Shown: positions 22,550-33,800 of the stretch, piece after piece
Numbering within the stretch: position 1 is the first letter of the stretch
Layout: each line of letters begins with the position of its first letter
From: Bolinopsis microptera
Lineage: Eukaryota; Ctenophora; Tentaculata; Lobata; Bolinopsidae
NCBI RefSeq assembly: GCF_026151205.1
Contig: NC_087084.1
Span: 7,489,394-7,553,393, forward strand
Length of the DNA: 64,000 nt
Reading direction: 5' to 3'
Notes under the pieces: generated by a model
The model's input: the letters and a program-made list of their open reading frames with translations, nothing else
Database searches by the model: none
What the model was told of the DNA's origin: nothing
Position numbers and translations under genes: made by a program

Positions 22550-25330
22550 TGAGGATATTGGTAAATATTAGTGACCCTACTGAATGGCACGAAGATGTAA
22601 AATGTGTCACACTATGACATTATATAAACCCTCTCTGCCTAGGATAATCATTTCCTCGTCTAGATAAGCTTTGTCGCATAACGATGTCTTTATCAGACGA
22701 TAAGATATCGCTTAAATGCTGCCGGCAGTGAGTTGTAAACTTTGTCACACTATAAAACCGTGACAGAGTTTATATGGACCCCTTGTTGCCGTGTTTGACC
22801 AAATTTTCGAATTTCCAATTCATAGGATAGTTGCATATGACTATTATCTACATATTTAGCGACTTTTTTCGTTAAATGGTAGCACCATGTAAACTCCGTC
22901 ACAAATTTAAGAAATTTATATGAGGGATGTTTATGACATCCTGACAAGAAATGCCGAATAGTCTAGCATTATTTGTGAGCTAAATGTGTTCGGAATTGTT
23001 CACATATTTCATTGTTATAGGCAAATACAAATACAGAAGGCAGAAATAGGTTAACTTTGTCACATACATTTGTATGATATCTCAACATGTGTGAAATTGA
23101 GTAAATATTAGTATACCAACTTAAACACCCTATATTACGTACTACTATGGATAAGTTAACAATATTTCAACCACACACCGGTCATGTATAAATTATTATA
23201 CTATGGCAGTGATATGTTAACATTGGAAAAATTTCAACACCTGAACAATATTTTTTTGTGACGAAATTTACAAATTTTGGCCATGTTCAGTGAACATGGC
23301 CAAAATTTGTAAATTTCGTCACAAAAAAATATTATAACTTTATTTGCTTTTTGTTGGCAAAATAATTAGTCTAGTTTATCGACATAGGTATGATAATAAA
23401 GTAACATTATATCCTTATCGAGGTATGATTCTTCAAAATAGGGGCAAGAAATATAAATTTCGTCACATCAGCCATTGCATTAGTTAGATAGATTTCATAT
23501 CAACAGTCCTTATTATAGGTGGAATGGATTTATACAGGAAATATAGGAACCCATGCCAATTTTTCATCACATTGAAATTATACTGTTGGGGCAGGAAAAG
23601 TAAATTTCGTCACATTTCAGTAACTTAGTAAAATTAAACTCAGCATTGTTAAACTTGAGTTCTAATTTGCTGAACAATAACCAACCAATAATTCCTGGAA
23701 GAACATTGAATTCTAACCGAGGTATGGTTCTTCAAAATAGGGTCAAGAAATGTAAATTTCGTCAGATACGTCATTGTAAAATTAAGATACAATTTCTTTC
23801 ACGTGAACAGTCCTAATGATAGGCTGAAATGATTAATACAGAGATACAGGAAATATAAAAACCCAAATGAATTAATTTAATTCAAATTTATTACAGATCA
23901 TAGTAACATACTGAAGTGTAGCACAGTTTACCTACCATACTATAAGTTACATCTTGATGCAAGCTAGTAAGGCCAAAGTATCTTGATTCTTGATGCAAGC
24001 AAACTACAGTGGAATTCTTATTTAGAACAGCCTTCTTTTACTTGGACATTTACAAATTTAAATTTATCATAGATCATAGTAACAGACTGAAGTGTAGCAC
24101 AGTTTGAATACTACGAGACTACAGATATATATCTTGATACAAGTAAGCAGATAAGGAGGAATGTTGAGACCAATTATGATGAGCACAGCTGTCCTTGTAT
24201 AGCTGCTCCACTTCCAGTTCACTAACATTTAGTTCTCTTTAAGTTTAAGTTCTTTGTTTAAGACTCTGGGATGATATTTCAACGAATGGTTATCTATTGA
24301 TGACTCTCGCCCAGACTGTATCCATTTAAGGCATCCGCTCCCTTCTTTGATTTGCGATAATTATCGTGAACAAAATTAGATTCTGTTATTTTTAATAAAT
24401 AGGTATAGTTCTTCAAAATAGGGGCAAGAAATGTCAATTCCGTCACATATGTCATTTTAAAATTTAGATAGATTTTCTTTCATATCAACAGTCCTTATTA
24501 TAGTTGGAATGGATTTATACAAGAAATGTTGAAACCCATGATGCCAATTTTTCGTCACATTGAAATTATACTGTTGGGGCAGGAAAAGTGAATTTCGTCA
24601 CATTTCAGTAACTTAGTAAAATTAAACTCAGCATTGCTAAACTTGAGTTCTAATTTGCTGAGCAATAACCAACCAATAATTCCTGGAAGAACATTGAATT
24701 CTAACCGAGGTATGGTTCTTCAAAAAAGGGTCAAGAAATGTAAATTTCGTCACATACGTCATTGTAAAATTAAGATACAATTTTTTTCACGTGAACAGTT
24801 CTAATTATAGCCTGAAATGATTAATACAGAGATACAGGAAATATAAAAACACATGCCCATTTTATAATGCACGTAATATGTTAATCACAGACTATTTCAT
24901 TCTATAATAATCATAGTTTTTTCAAATTTAACCTATTTACGATGTCGTATCATGACGATGTTTACATCAACAGCCCTATACTTGAATCAACTGTATCCGT
25001 GTATCGTCCTTATATAGAGTTTTCCCGCCTTCCAAACCAAAATCAGATATAAATGATTTCGGAAATTCACCCAGAATTTCAAATTCCATATAATGTGACA
25101 GAAATTATAAAAGAGGTCTCGTTTTCTGAGTGTGACAAAGTTTACGAAATATTGTTTTAAAGCCGTTCGATCACTGCCCTTTAGGCCTACGTTGTATCAT
25201 AATTGTTAGATTGACCTTATCTACTATATTTTAGACCAAAAAATGCTAATTGAGCAGCTATGGTAAACCATGTCACAAAAATGTGACATTTTTTACATTA
25301 TAGTGCCTAAAAGCAATAAATTTTATTTCT
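22550..25330. repeat. TGTGAC-rich complex repeat region
   Basis: The motif TGTGAC(G)AAATTTAC or its complement recurs many times in both orientations. A block of about 450 bp at 23402-23870 is repeated at 24401-24860. Each block contains two related units of about 300 bp beginning gaggtatggttcttcaaaat and carrying aagaaatgtaaatttcgtca. The spacer between blocks holds its own direct repeat (about 23887-23931 and 24060-24105, gatcatagtaacanactgaa type). No coding potential was seen. It could be a satellite with higher-order structure or a decayed DNA-transposon family. Confidence 0.8.
23247..23333. repeat. 87-bp near-perfect palindrome, 43-bp arms
   Basis: The arms 23247-23289 and 23291-23333 are exact reverse complements around the single base G at 23290. 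The outer part contains the TGTGACGAAATTTAC motif in both orientations; the inner part reads tggccatgttca / tgaacatggcca. Confidence 0.95.
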
Positions 25331-26025
25331 GAGCAGTGCATATAGGAGTATGGGTCACGTGGCTAATGTTCAGAACTTATGAATACGCTAGATTGATTGA
25401 TGCTAAAATTAAGCCACTAAATGCTATTTTAGAAATTTACCAATATCCTCAAACTTCAATGAACGTGTCCTTATATGAACTTTATTATGAATTGTTATTA
25501 TTGAGGACTTTATTATCGCATGAGGTTTTTAAAATGTCGGTTATTCGGACGATGAATACTTTGGATGATGATTAGTTTTATAGAGTTCTCCTGTTTTAAG
25601 ATTCTTCTTAAAGTTTGTTAGGCCACTTAAGAGTTGTTTGTCATAATATTTTTCAAGTTAAATTATTCCAATTCTTTAGGGGGTGAGACGTTGTACCCTG
25701 CATTGGATCGCTTTACATTCCTTGGCGCCCTCTGTCCTTTAGTCACTTACCCTGATTTCACCCTCCTGCGGCGATTTGTTTCATGTTTATTTACGGGTAA
25801 CTGCGCTCCTGGTACTGTGATTGGAACGGGAGCGGCAGGGAGCCACGTTACGTTTGCCACGTCTTTTGTTTACATTGAGAGAACTATTCTGTATTTACTG
25901 TAGTTGCTGACTTCTGATTTTGTTTACTAGAGAAATGATCTATTTCTTGTATATCATACCTCACACTACCTAGCAGCATTCTAAATAACACAGTAACACA
26001 GCTCACTCATTTTGATATCAGCAGG
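25331..26025. other. Intergenic region and presumed promoter of the double-pentraxin gene
   Basis: Two short open frames (25336-25575 and 25634-25903) lack recognisable features. Sequence becomes more GC-balanced towards 26025. No definite TATA box was found. Confidence 0.5.
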
Positions 26026-27654
26026 ATGATGTTTGCATTGACAACTTTACTAGCAGTGGTGGGACTGGTGACCGGTGATGGGGTTGGACACAACAAGCTT
26101 CTCAACTTCCCCTCAGCCTCCATTGCCAACTACATCAGCTACAAGACTGATCTACCTGCTATGACTGGATTGACCGTGTGTGCCTGGCAGCAGAAGAGTT
26201 ACTCCGATGATAAAAGATGCTGGTTCAGCTACGCGGTCTCAGGATCAACCAACGAGATTCTCTTGGGAGAGAGGGAAAAGGGTGTCTACGTCTTCTACTT
26301 TGCTGGAAGCAACTTTGGAGCTAACGTGGGGAGTTTAGAGAACCAGTGGGTGCACGTCTGTGCAGCCTGGGATTCAGAAAGTGGAGTAGCCGTCATCAGT
26401 GTCAACGGAGAAGCAGCAGCAACGCAAGAGAACTTTAAAAAGGGCGCTAGCGTGAGTGCAGCAGGTAACTTGGTTATCGGACAGGAGCAGGATTCTGTAG
26501 GAGGAGGCTTCGACGCTAGCCAAGCGTACGTTGGCAGACTTTACAACATCAACGTGTGGAATTACGCTCTCAACTCCACTGAAGTGTCATTCCTTTACGA
26601 GACAGGTCTTTGTGGATTCGGCTCCACTGAGGAGGACCCCATCATCTCTTATGCTGATATTCTGGGCCAGGATATGACAGGAAATTTGGCCGTTGTTGAT
26701 GGGCTCTGCATTGACCTTGAGGATCCAAGTGAAGGGCAAATCATGAGGTTCCCTCCACAGTCGAAAGCTAGCACGAAAAACTTCTTGCAGTTCACTCCCA
26801 ACTTCGAAGCAGACGATTTCGCAGAGTTCTCCATCTGCACCTGGTTCTTCAAGACATACGGAGACCAGTCTAGGTACTTCCTGAGTTACGCAGTTTCAGG
26901 TCTGGATAATTCCATCATCCTAGGTGAACAGGCCACCCTTGGCTTCTGGGTAAGCGGAGAGAAAATCCTGACAGACATTTTACTAGACCAGCAGACTTGG
27001 TATCACCTGTGTTTTACATGGGCTTCAGACAGTGGTGCTGCGATCTACGTGGACGGGGCGAAAGTAAAAGAAGGTGCTCTAGCCACGGGAAAGACACAAA
27101 ATGCTGGTGGTGTGATGAATGTGGGACAGGAGCAGGACTCAGTTGGAGGAGGTTACGATGCAAACAAGGCTTTTGCAGGGAGTCTGTACAACCTGAACAT
27201 GTTCCGATCAAAGCTGAGCGATGATCAGGTGACAAAGCTTTACGCTGAAGGAACTTTCTGTGAGAAGATTCCAGATGAGATGTGGGAAGCTGGAGCAGTG
27301 ATGGTGGCCTACAAGGACTTGTTCAGTCTCATTCCTGGCGGAGATGTTGTGTTCGACAGTGGGGAAGCAGCTTGGAGACACGGTGCTATCCACTGTAGAG
27401 GAGATGATCTGGACGTGGACGCTCACAAACCAGACTGCTGGAAAACTGAGAAGAATACCAGTTATAAGGACAGCGGAAGTTTGGGATATATTGTGGGGGA
27501 TCTGGATGCAGCTAAGGCAGCGTGTGCTGCTTACGGTAAGTGTAAAACGCTGACGTGCGCCGATAAGGATGGTGTACTGAAGTGTGAGATGAAGGAATCG
27601 ATTGAGAAGGCAAAGAAGGACAAGAAGAAAACCTCATATACTTACAGATGTTAA
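26026..27654 (+). CDS. Secreted protein with two tandem pentraxin domains, single exon
   Basis: 542 aa, no intron. Residues 1-17 form a signal peptide (MMFALTTLLAVVGLVTG). Pentraxin/LamG-like domain 1 spans about 20-215 and domain 2 about 240-410. Each carries the pentraxin signature region (HVCAAW near 110, HLCFTW near 327) and the calcium-site motif QEQDSVGGG (near 152 and 366), followed by a conserved F/Y-x-G-x-L-Y-N-x-N segment. The remaining C-terminal part (about 410-542) is Cys- and Lys-rich, with paired cysteines and a terminal YRC, and was not recognised. Pentraxins bind phosphocholine or glycans with calcium and act as pattern-recognition proteins; that role here is inferred. The start is the first ATG of an ATGATG pair; the second is one codon downstream in frame. 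Confidence 0.93.
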   Translation: MMFALTTLLAVVGLVTGDGVGHNKLLNFPSASIANYISYKTDLPAMTGLTVCAWQQKSYSDDKRCWFSYAVSGSTNEILLGEREKGVYVFYFAGSNFGANVGSLENQWVHVCAAWDSESGVAVISVNGEAAATQENFKKGASVSAAGNLVIGQEQDSVGGGFDASQAYVGRLYNINVWNYALNSTEVSFLYETGLCGFGSTEEDPIISYADILGQDMTGNLAVVDGLCIDLEDPSEGQIMRFPPQSKASTKNFLQFTPNFEADDFAEFSICTWFFKTYGDQSRYFLSYAVSGLDNSIILGEQATLGFWVSGEKILTDILLDQQTWYHLCFTWASDSGAAIYVDGAKVKEGALATGKTQNAGGVMNVGQEQDSVGGGYDANKAFAGSLYNLNMFRSKLSDDQVTKLYAEGTFCEKIPDEMWEAGAVMVAYKDLFSLIPGGDVVFDSGEAAWRHGAIHCRGDDLDVDAHKPDCWKTEKNTSYKDSGSLGYIVGDLDAAKAACAAYGKCKTLTCADKDGVLKCEMKESIEKAKKDKKKTSYTYRC

Positions 27655-27778
27655 ATCTGAGAAAATAGAAGAAAAAACATCGCAGTTGTTGTTGATTACT
27701 AACTGTTTAATCTTTGGAGACTTTTCAAATCTAAATTTTTTTCTTATGATTATGAATGGTATTGATAATGAAAATATA

Positions 27779-27784
27779 AATAAA
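27779..27784 (+). promoter_or_regulatory. Polyadenylation signal of the double-pentraxin gene
   Basis: AATAAA 125 nt after the stop codon, followed by a GT-rich stretch (gttgttgtactttgattttt), a good arrangement for cleavage and polyadenylation. Confidence 0.7.
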
Positions 27785-28682
27785 GTTGTTGTACTTTGAT
27801 TTTTGTATTATTTAACCTTAGAACAGCCATTCAAAGACTATACACCTGGTTTCATTGAACATTATTTTATAAATGACGTTTTGAATAAAATGACAAACTT
27901 CACAAAAAGTAAAGTCCCAACATGTAAAATTAAAAATAAAAGATAAATAAACAAATTATAAAATTTGCATGCTTCGACATGGACAATCAAGTAATATAGT
28001 ATATATATGATTAAGTGTTTCGAAATTGTGTGCAAAGTATTATCCAGAAAACCTACCCTCTGAATAGCTTTATTAGTATTTTATTTAAAAATAGGATATG
28101 CAGAATATCGTACAAAATTGAGAATACTAATTATCTATACTATAATTCAAAGAATTATTTCTGCTGTCTGTACGACCGCCCACGTGCAAATTATATGAAA
28201 TATGAACTTGCGTAGTAACCATGGTAACGGTCTTAAAAGTGCACTTGCACGTGCAAGGATTTGAGAGGGGCATTTTGATCGGTTTTGTGGTAATTACGTT
28301 GTGTTTAGTGCTAGCTACCTTTTAATTGGCTGTATCTTGAACGGTTGTGATGGATATTTGTTGATGCTATAAAAACTGACTACCAAAGAATACTATTAGT
28401 ATTACTAATAGCTTCCTCCCTGTGACCACGGGCTTTCTAGTTATTTATAAAGTTATAATAAGAATATCATAAAGTCAGATTCGCTTAGATGTAGGCTGAC
28501 CTCTTCTTCTTCGTAGAAGCTTTATATCTGTTTAAATGTGGATACTAAGGCGAAAAGACCACAAAAAATGAACTAAATTGCCCGTATCTTGGTTTGCGAT
28601 ATTCGCGGAATTGATCTCATTAAAATTTTAACAACTCAGTTAGTTTTCAAAATTACAGAGAATATGTAGTTTAGGCTTACCT

Positions 28683-28860
28683 GTTATAAAAAGTAAGTTT
28701 CATTGAAAAATATTGATATTTGACCAATTTATGGAACGAAATCTACCAAACTTGGTGCTTATGCCCAAATATGGGCATATGGTTTTTGGCTCATTACTCA
28801 GTCATTTTTGTACAATCTTGATGAAATTTCATATACGAATTCAGGAGACCACTAGCTACA
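28683..28860 (+). repeat. Dispersed repeat, inverted partner of 31255-31430
   Basis: About 175 bp is shared in opposite orientation: aatattgatatttgaccaat, tatgcccaaatat, tatggtttttggctcat and tcttgatgaaa all recur in the same order. The partner lies in intron 1 of the orphan secreted gene. Confidence 0.8.
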
Positions 28861-30058
28861 AGTAGAGCACCATAAACCTGGGTTTTGGGTATGTTCAGGG
28901 TAATTGGCTAAATTGGGCCTAATTTGGACCAAATATGGCGTGGCTGCCCCGCTGTCACCGTTTGGCGGTTGGCCCCCCCCCCCCCCCCCCCCCCCCCTAA
29001 ATAAATAGTTTAATTGAAAGTTATAATTTATACTATTAGTATTACTGATTGTCCCTGGGTGAGTAGCTGTAAACTTTTATTGTTGTATTCATGAAACATC
29101 GTGCAGTACTTTGAGGATAAAAGATCTCTTATAATTTATTGTCACATCATCAAATTGTCACGTTAACATGGTTACTACTACTAGCTGTATATAATAATAC
29201 AACGTAAAGCACATGATGTCAGACCTATCAATGAGTCTATTTCTTTAAACAATCGAAATGTGAATATTGAACTAACACATGATCAGAGTAAAAAATGATC
29301 CTAATTAACATTTGATGGCTAACTGAACCCTTAAAATGTGAGGTCATGATTAGTTTAACAGCACTGCGCTGGTAGTACGTAAATGCTAGTATGCTAGTAG
29401 CGCTACGTAATCATGGTGGTGCGTCCTGTGTAAGCAATTAGATAAATCACAAGTTATTTCATTCGAAACTTAATTGTTACCATGCAAATGAAATAACAAT
29501 TTTGCACATACAAATCTTGGTTCTTTTTAGACAATTCTTGTTAGGGTTGTGTTTTATCCATTTTAAGTTTGGGGCGGTGCCGCCCTTAACTTAAAATGAA
29601 TAGCAAAAATTTGCGTCCCATAAAGCATAAAGGCAGCATCACGCCGTGAATATAATATGTTTAAATATGTCACACAATCCTAACCCTTACCAATACCATA
29701 CAAAGTTATAGGATTGGTGTTTTACCGTCACGTGACCAAAACAGTTTTTTGTCAATAACTCCTCGGGGAAGTATTTTAACACTAAGTCATGGACTCAATG
29801 GAGTTGACATAATAACAAGGACAGGAACCTTCCGTAAAATAATTAGAAATAAATTAGTACAGTAGTGGAAAATGGAAATGCTAAGTCTCATGGTGATGGA
29901 GCACTGAGAATTGTCGTTGTTTTGCCTGAGCCATTTAAAATTAATATCGTTAAGAAATTTAGATTCACTTCTTCTGTCAACTTCAAGTTCAACAACTTTG
30001 CAGGTCCTAGTTACTAAATTAAAATTTTAAATACATGGTTTGACAAAATTGAACTAAT

Positions 30059-30140
30059 CTTACTGGGCGGCGCTCAGCTTGTCATTCCGCTGAATCTCTA
30101 ATCTATGTTTATGAACATTATAGCCTGGGTCCCCAGGTAA
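30059..30140 (+). repeat. 85-bp SINE-like repeat, copy A
   Basis: Core tactgggcnncgctcagc...gtcattccgc...gtccccaggtaa. Copies B and C lie at 34418-34506 and 43240-43326, all in the same orientation. The 3' end is a small palindrome, cctgg(g)gtccccagg. No tRNA-like promoter boxes were recognised. Confidence 0.85.
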
Positions 30141-30831
30141 TACTAATCGAGCATGGCGTGTCGCATGAATCTATGTTCGGGCGGCGGTGGTCATATTAAT
30201 ATAGTACAACTACTTTGTTACCAGTACCATTAGTGCACACGGGATGGTTATTTTGTGGTTAATTTAATGCTATTATTCAATTGTTACCGAGTAAGCAAAC
30301 GCAATTTTATTTATCCATTGTTATCATAGAACGATGTGGACTGCTTTCATCAAGGAGTCCGACAACAAATGCAATTTTAAAAATATTACACGCTATTTGA
30401 TATTTATTCACCATTTTGTATGAGTCGAACATTTTCTTAGTGTTTAATTACCTTGGTACTACTGGTTATTATCTGTTGTCTCCAAAAACAGGTAATTCCA
30501 GATTAAGACTGCTAATAGAATTGTATTTATTCTAAACTAAAGAGTTGTGATCTATGTTAGTTTGGTTTTTTAACCTTTATCAAGCTGATTTTAAAGCTTC
30601 ACTATTATTTTATAATTATATTGATTATTGCGCAATTCCGATTCGATCTATAGCTCTATTCGAATGAAGAAAAATTACTTTTAGAATAATTTTGACACCA
30701 AAAAAGAGCTATGGTAAGTAGAATTTTGCGGATGTTCATTTATTGTTTATTTCAGTCCCTCAATTCAACACGATTTCCTTTGGAAACTCTACTAGCTGAT
30801 ATTGAAATTCTTTGCTCTTGAAGAGCTGAAG

Positions 30832-33800
30832 ATGATCCGGTCACTAGTTGTGGTGTTTTCACTGTTTTTGACATGCTCAACTTACAGCGTGGGGTGTATA
30901 GATGATTTTGATCTCGACGCCAAAGATCGCCAGGTGATAATTCATAATATTTTATTTTTTTGTTTTTCGCTCTCTTGAGCGATCATAAATGATATTGATA
31001 AATATCATTTATCACGGTAAAACGAAATACAATTTGTATTGTAAACGTTTTGACTACATTTGTCGAAGACGAACCGCCGCGTTGTCAACATACGTTGCCA
31101 AGTTGTCTTCATCATTGAAGTCGACATCATCAGCATATTCAGTGTTAAAACGAAGCGGAAGGCCCATTTTTGGTCGCAATTATGCCCAATCATGCCAAAT
31201 CACGTTAACATGATTAAAACCCAAATTTTAGGTACTGTACTTCTAGCTGGTTGTCCCTGAACTCGTATATAAATTTTCATCAAGATTAGACAAAAAATTA
31301 CTGAGTTATGAGCCAAAAACCATACAGCTATATTTGGGCATACTCACCATATTTGATTGATTTTGTCCCGTAAATTGGTCAAATATCAATATTTTAATGA
31401 AACCAACTTTTTATAACTTATAACTTAAGGTCGAAACCCTTAATGTCCGTACAAAATTATGTTTGTTCACGTAATTTCCGGTCAAATAATGTCCGATAAA
31501 TAGCAAATATAAAAGGATTGATTGATATCCAACATTTATTTTTAGGGCTACGACTACCGTATACCACATTCTAACGAGGCTGGCTACTGGAGCGAAGACG
31601 TAATAAAAATAAATAACAAAGACGAAATAACTAAAGTGTTTTGGAATAGGAACTTTTACATTTTTGGAAAATTTATCGGCGAATCAAATGGAGAGGATAC
31701 CACTATTTCAGGTAAATGATCATGAATTAATCAATTATATCCTATTATTTTGATGTCAACTCATACTAAAAATCGAAACGACACCAAAATATCTGGCCAA
31801 ACCTCAATTTTCAAATAGACACAGTTTGGGAAAAAGAAAATACCGGCCGCAGTAAATAGTGAATTGTGGTTTGCAGCTGATTTACAGGTGCATTTAATTT
31901 ATAGGGTTTTGCTGTATAAGAAAACGAACACAAAAGTAAATTATCTTAGAGTATTTGTGGTATCGGGAAAACGAATCAGACAGTGAAATTATAATGCTCG
32001 AGTAATGATTAACCTTTCAGCGGGACTGTATCGTGGCAAAGAGCTTATTTACAAAACCGTGATCAACTGTGATAGTGGAACTTGGAGAAACTGGTGAGTT
32101 TTTATTGAAGATGCTTCCCTCCGTCCTTGTCACTGATCGTTTTGGCCGTACCTGTCCGTACCTGTCCGCCCCTGCCCGCCCCTGTCCGTCCCTGTCCGTC
32201 TCTGTCCGCCCCTGTCCGTCCCTGTCCGTCCCTATCCGTCCCTGTCCGTCCCTGTCCATCTATGTCCATTCATGTCCGACCCTGTCCGTTCATGTCCGTC
32301 ACTGTCCGAACCTGTCCGTTCATGTCCGTCTCTGTCCGTCCATGTCCATTCATGTCCGACCCTGTCCGTTCATGTCCGTTCATATCTGTCCATGTCCGAC
32401 CCTGTCCAGTGTCCGTTTATGTCCGTCCCTGTCCATCTCTGTCCATTCATGTCCGACCCTGTCCGTTCACGTCCGTCACTGTCCGAACCTGTCCGTTCAT
32501 GTCCGTCTCTGTCCGTCCATGTCCATTCATGTCCGACCCTGTCCGTTCATGTCCGTTCATGTCTGTCCATGTCCGACCCTGTCCAGTGTCCGTTTATGTC
32601 CGTCCCTGTCCATCCCTGTCCGTCCCTGTCCGACCCTGTCCGTTCATGTCCATCCATGTCCGTCCATGTCCGTACCTGTCCGTACCTGTCCGTACCTGTC
32701 CGTACCAGTCCGCCCCTGTCCGCCCCTGTCCGTTCATGTCCGTCCATGTCCGCCCCTGTCCGCCCCTATCCGTCCCTGTCCGTACCTGTCCGTATCTGTC
32801 CGTCCCTGTCCGTCCCTGTCCGCCCCTGTACGTCCCTGTCCGTACCAGCTGTCCGTCCCTGTCCGTCCCTGTCCGTCCATGTCCGTCCCTGTCCGCCCCT
32901 ATCTGTTCCTGTCCGTACCTGTCCGTCCCTGTCCGTCCCTGTCCGTCCCTAGTCATCTCTAGACCTAGTCTGTATAACTTTATAAGTAAAACTGTCCAGG
33001 GTTCTCGACAGAAAAACGAAGCAGAAGCGAGTTCTTCTTCATGGTAACATACAAAAAAACCTTACCTCCTGCAAAGCTGGTGAAGATTTCGACTTGATCC
33101 TCAAGAATGATAATCGCCGTTTAGCTAATTGGATATTCAACGCACAACCGCTGCAGCACGACGTTGAATTTTTTTCAAAGAAAACGGTGAGCTATTTTCC
33201 TTAATATCAGATGCCCCCTAATTATTGTTATCTATTGATATGTTTTGACTTTTCGACTAGTTTTTTAATAATATTACTACATATTAACTACACCAGCATT
33301 GCAACGTTTTCCTTGTGGCTGTGCTATTACGTATACAGCAAATATTCGAGAAAACAATTTGCCCATCGCTTTTCTTGCAAAGGGTAAATGGCATTTACCA
33401 GTATTACAACTTTACTAAATGCTGAACAACCTTGTGAATTAGGCTTCTTTTGATTGGTCGGCGTCGACAGTAAGCCTTCCCTACAATGGCTTTCACAACG
33501 CGTTTCCCCAACTCCTGCTGCGTTTTCCCAACTCCTGCTGCTGGAGAGAGAGACTCCTAAATTATATACCATAAATACATTAAACATAGATATCGACAAC
33601 AGACTCCGAGAGTCTTGAAGTTCTGTTACCACCGCTCCTGGTGCAACCCCGCCGGGTTAACAACGGAGAGACAGGGACTTCCAGGGGAGGTCATGGCCTG
33701 CTACTTGCAACTCCTAGGAGTACCCCTTTGGTTTTGGATCGGACACTCAAAAATATCGATAGAGGAGCGGTCTACACGCTCACAGGCTACCACGTCTCGT

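Larger units (their letters stand above)
27785..30831. other. Intergenic region and upstream region of the orphan secreted gene
   Basis: About 3 kb without a supported gene. Holds a poly-C run (28975-28997), one arm of a long inverted dispersed repeat (28683-28860) and copy A of an 85-bp SINE-like repeat (30059-30140). Confidence 0.6.

Noticed and set aside
32069-33047. Long plus-strand open frames with a 10-residue Pro/Cys/Ser period
   Set aside because: They are translations of a 10-bp minisatellite open in all three frames, inside an intron defined by phase-matched exons on both sides.
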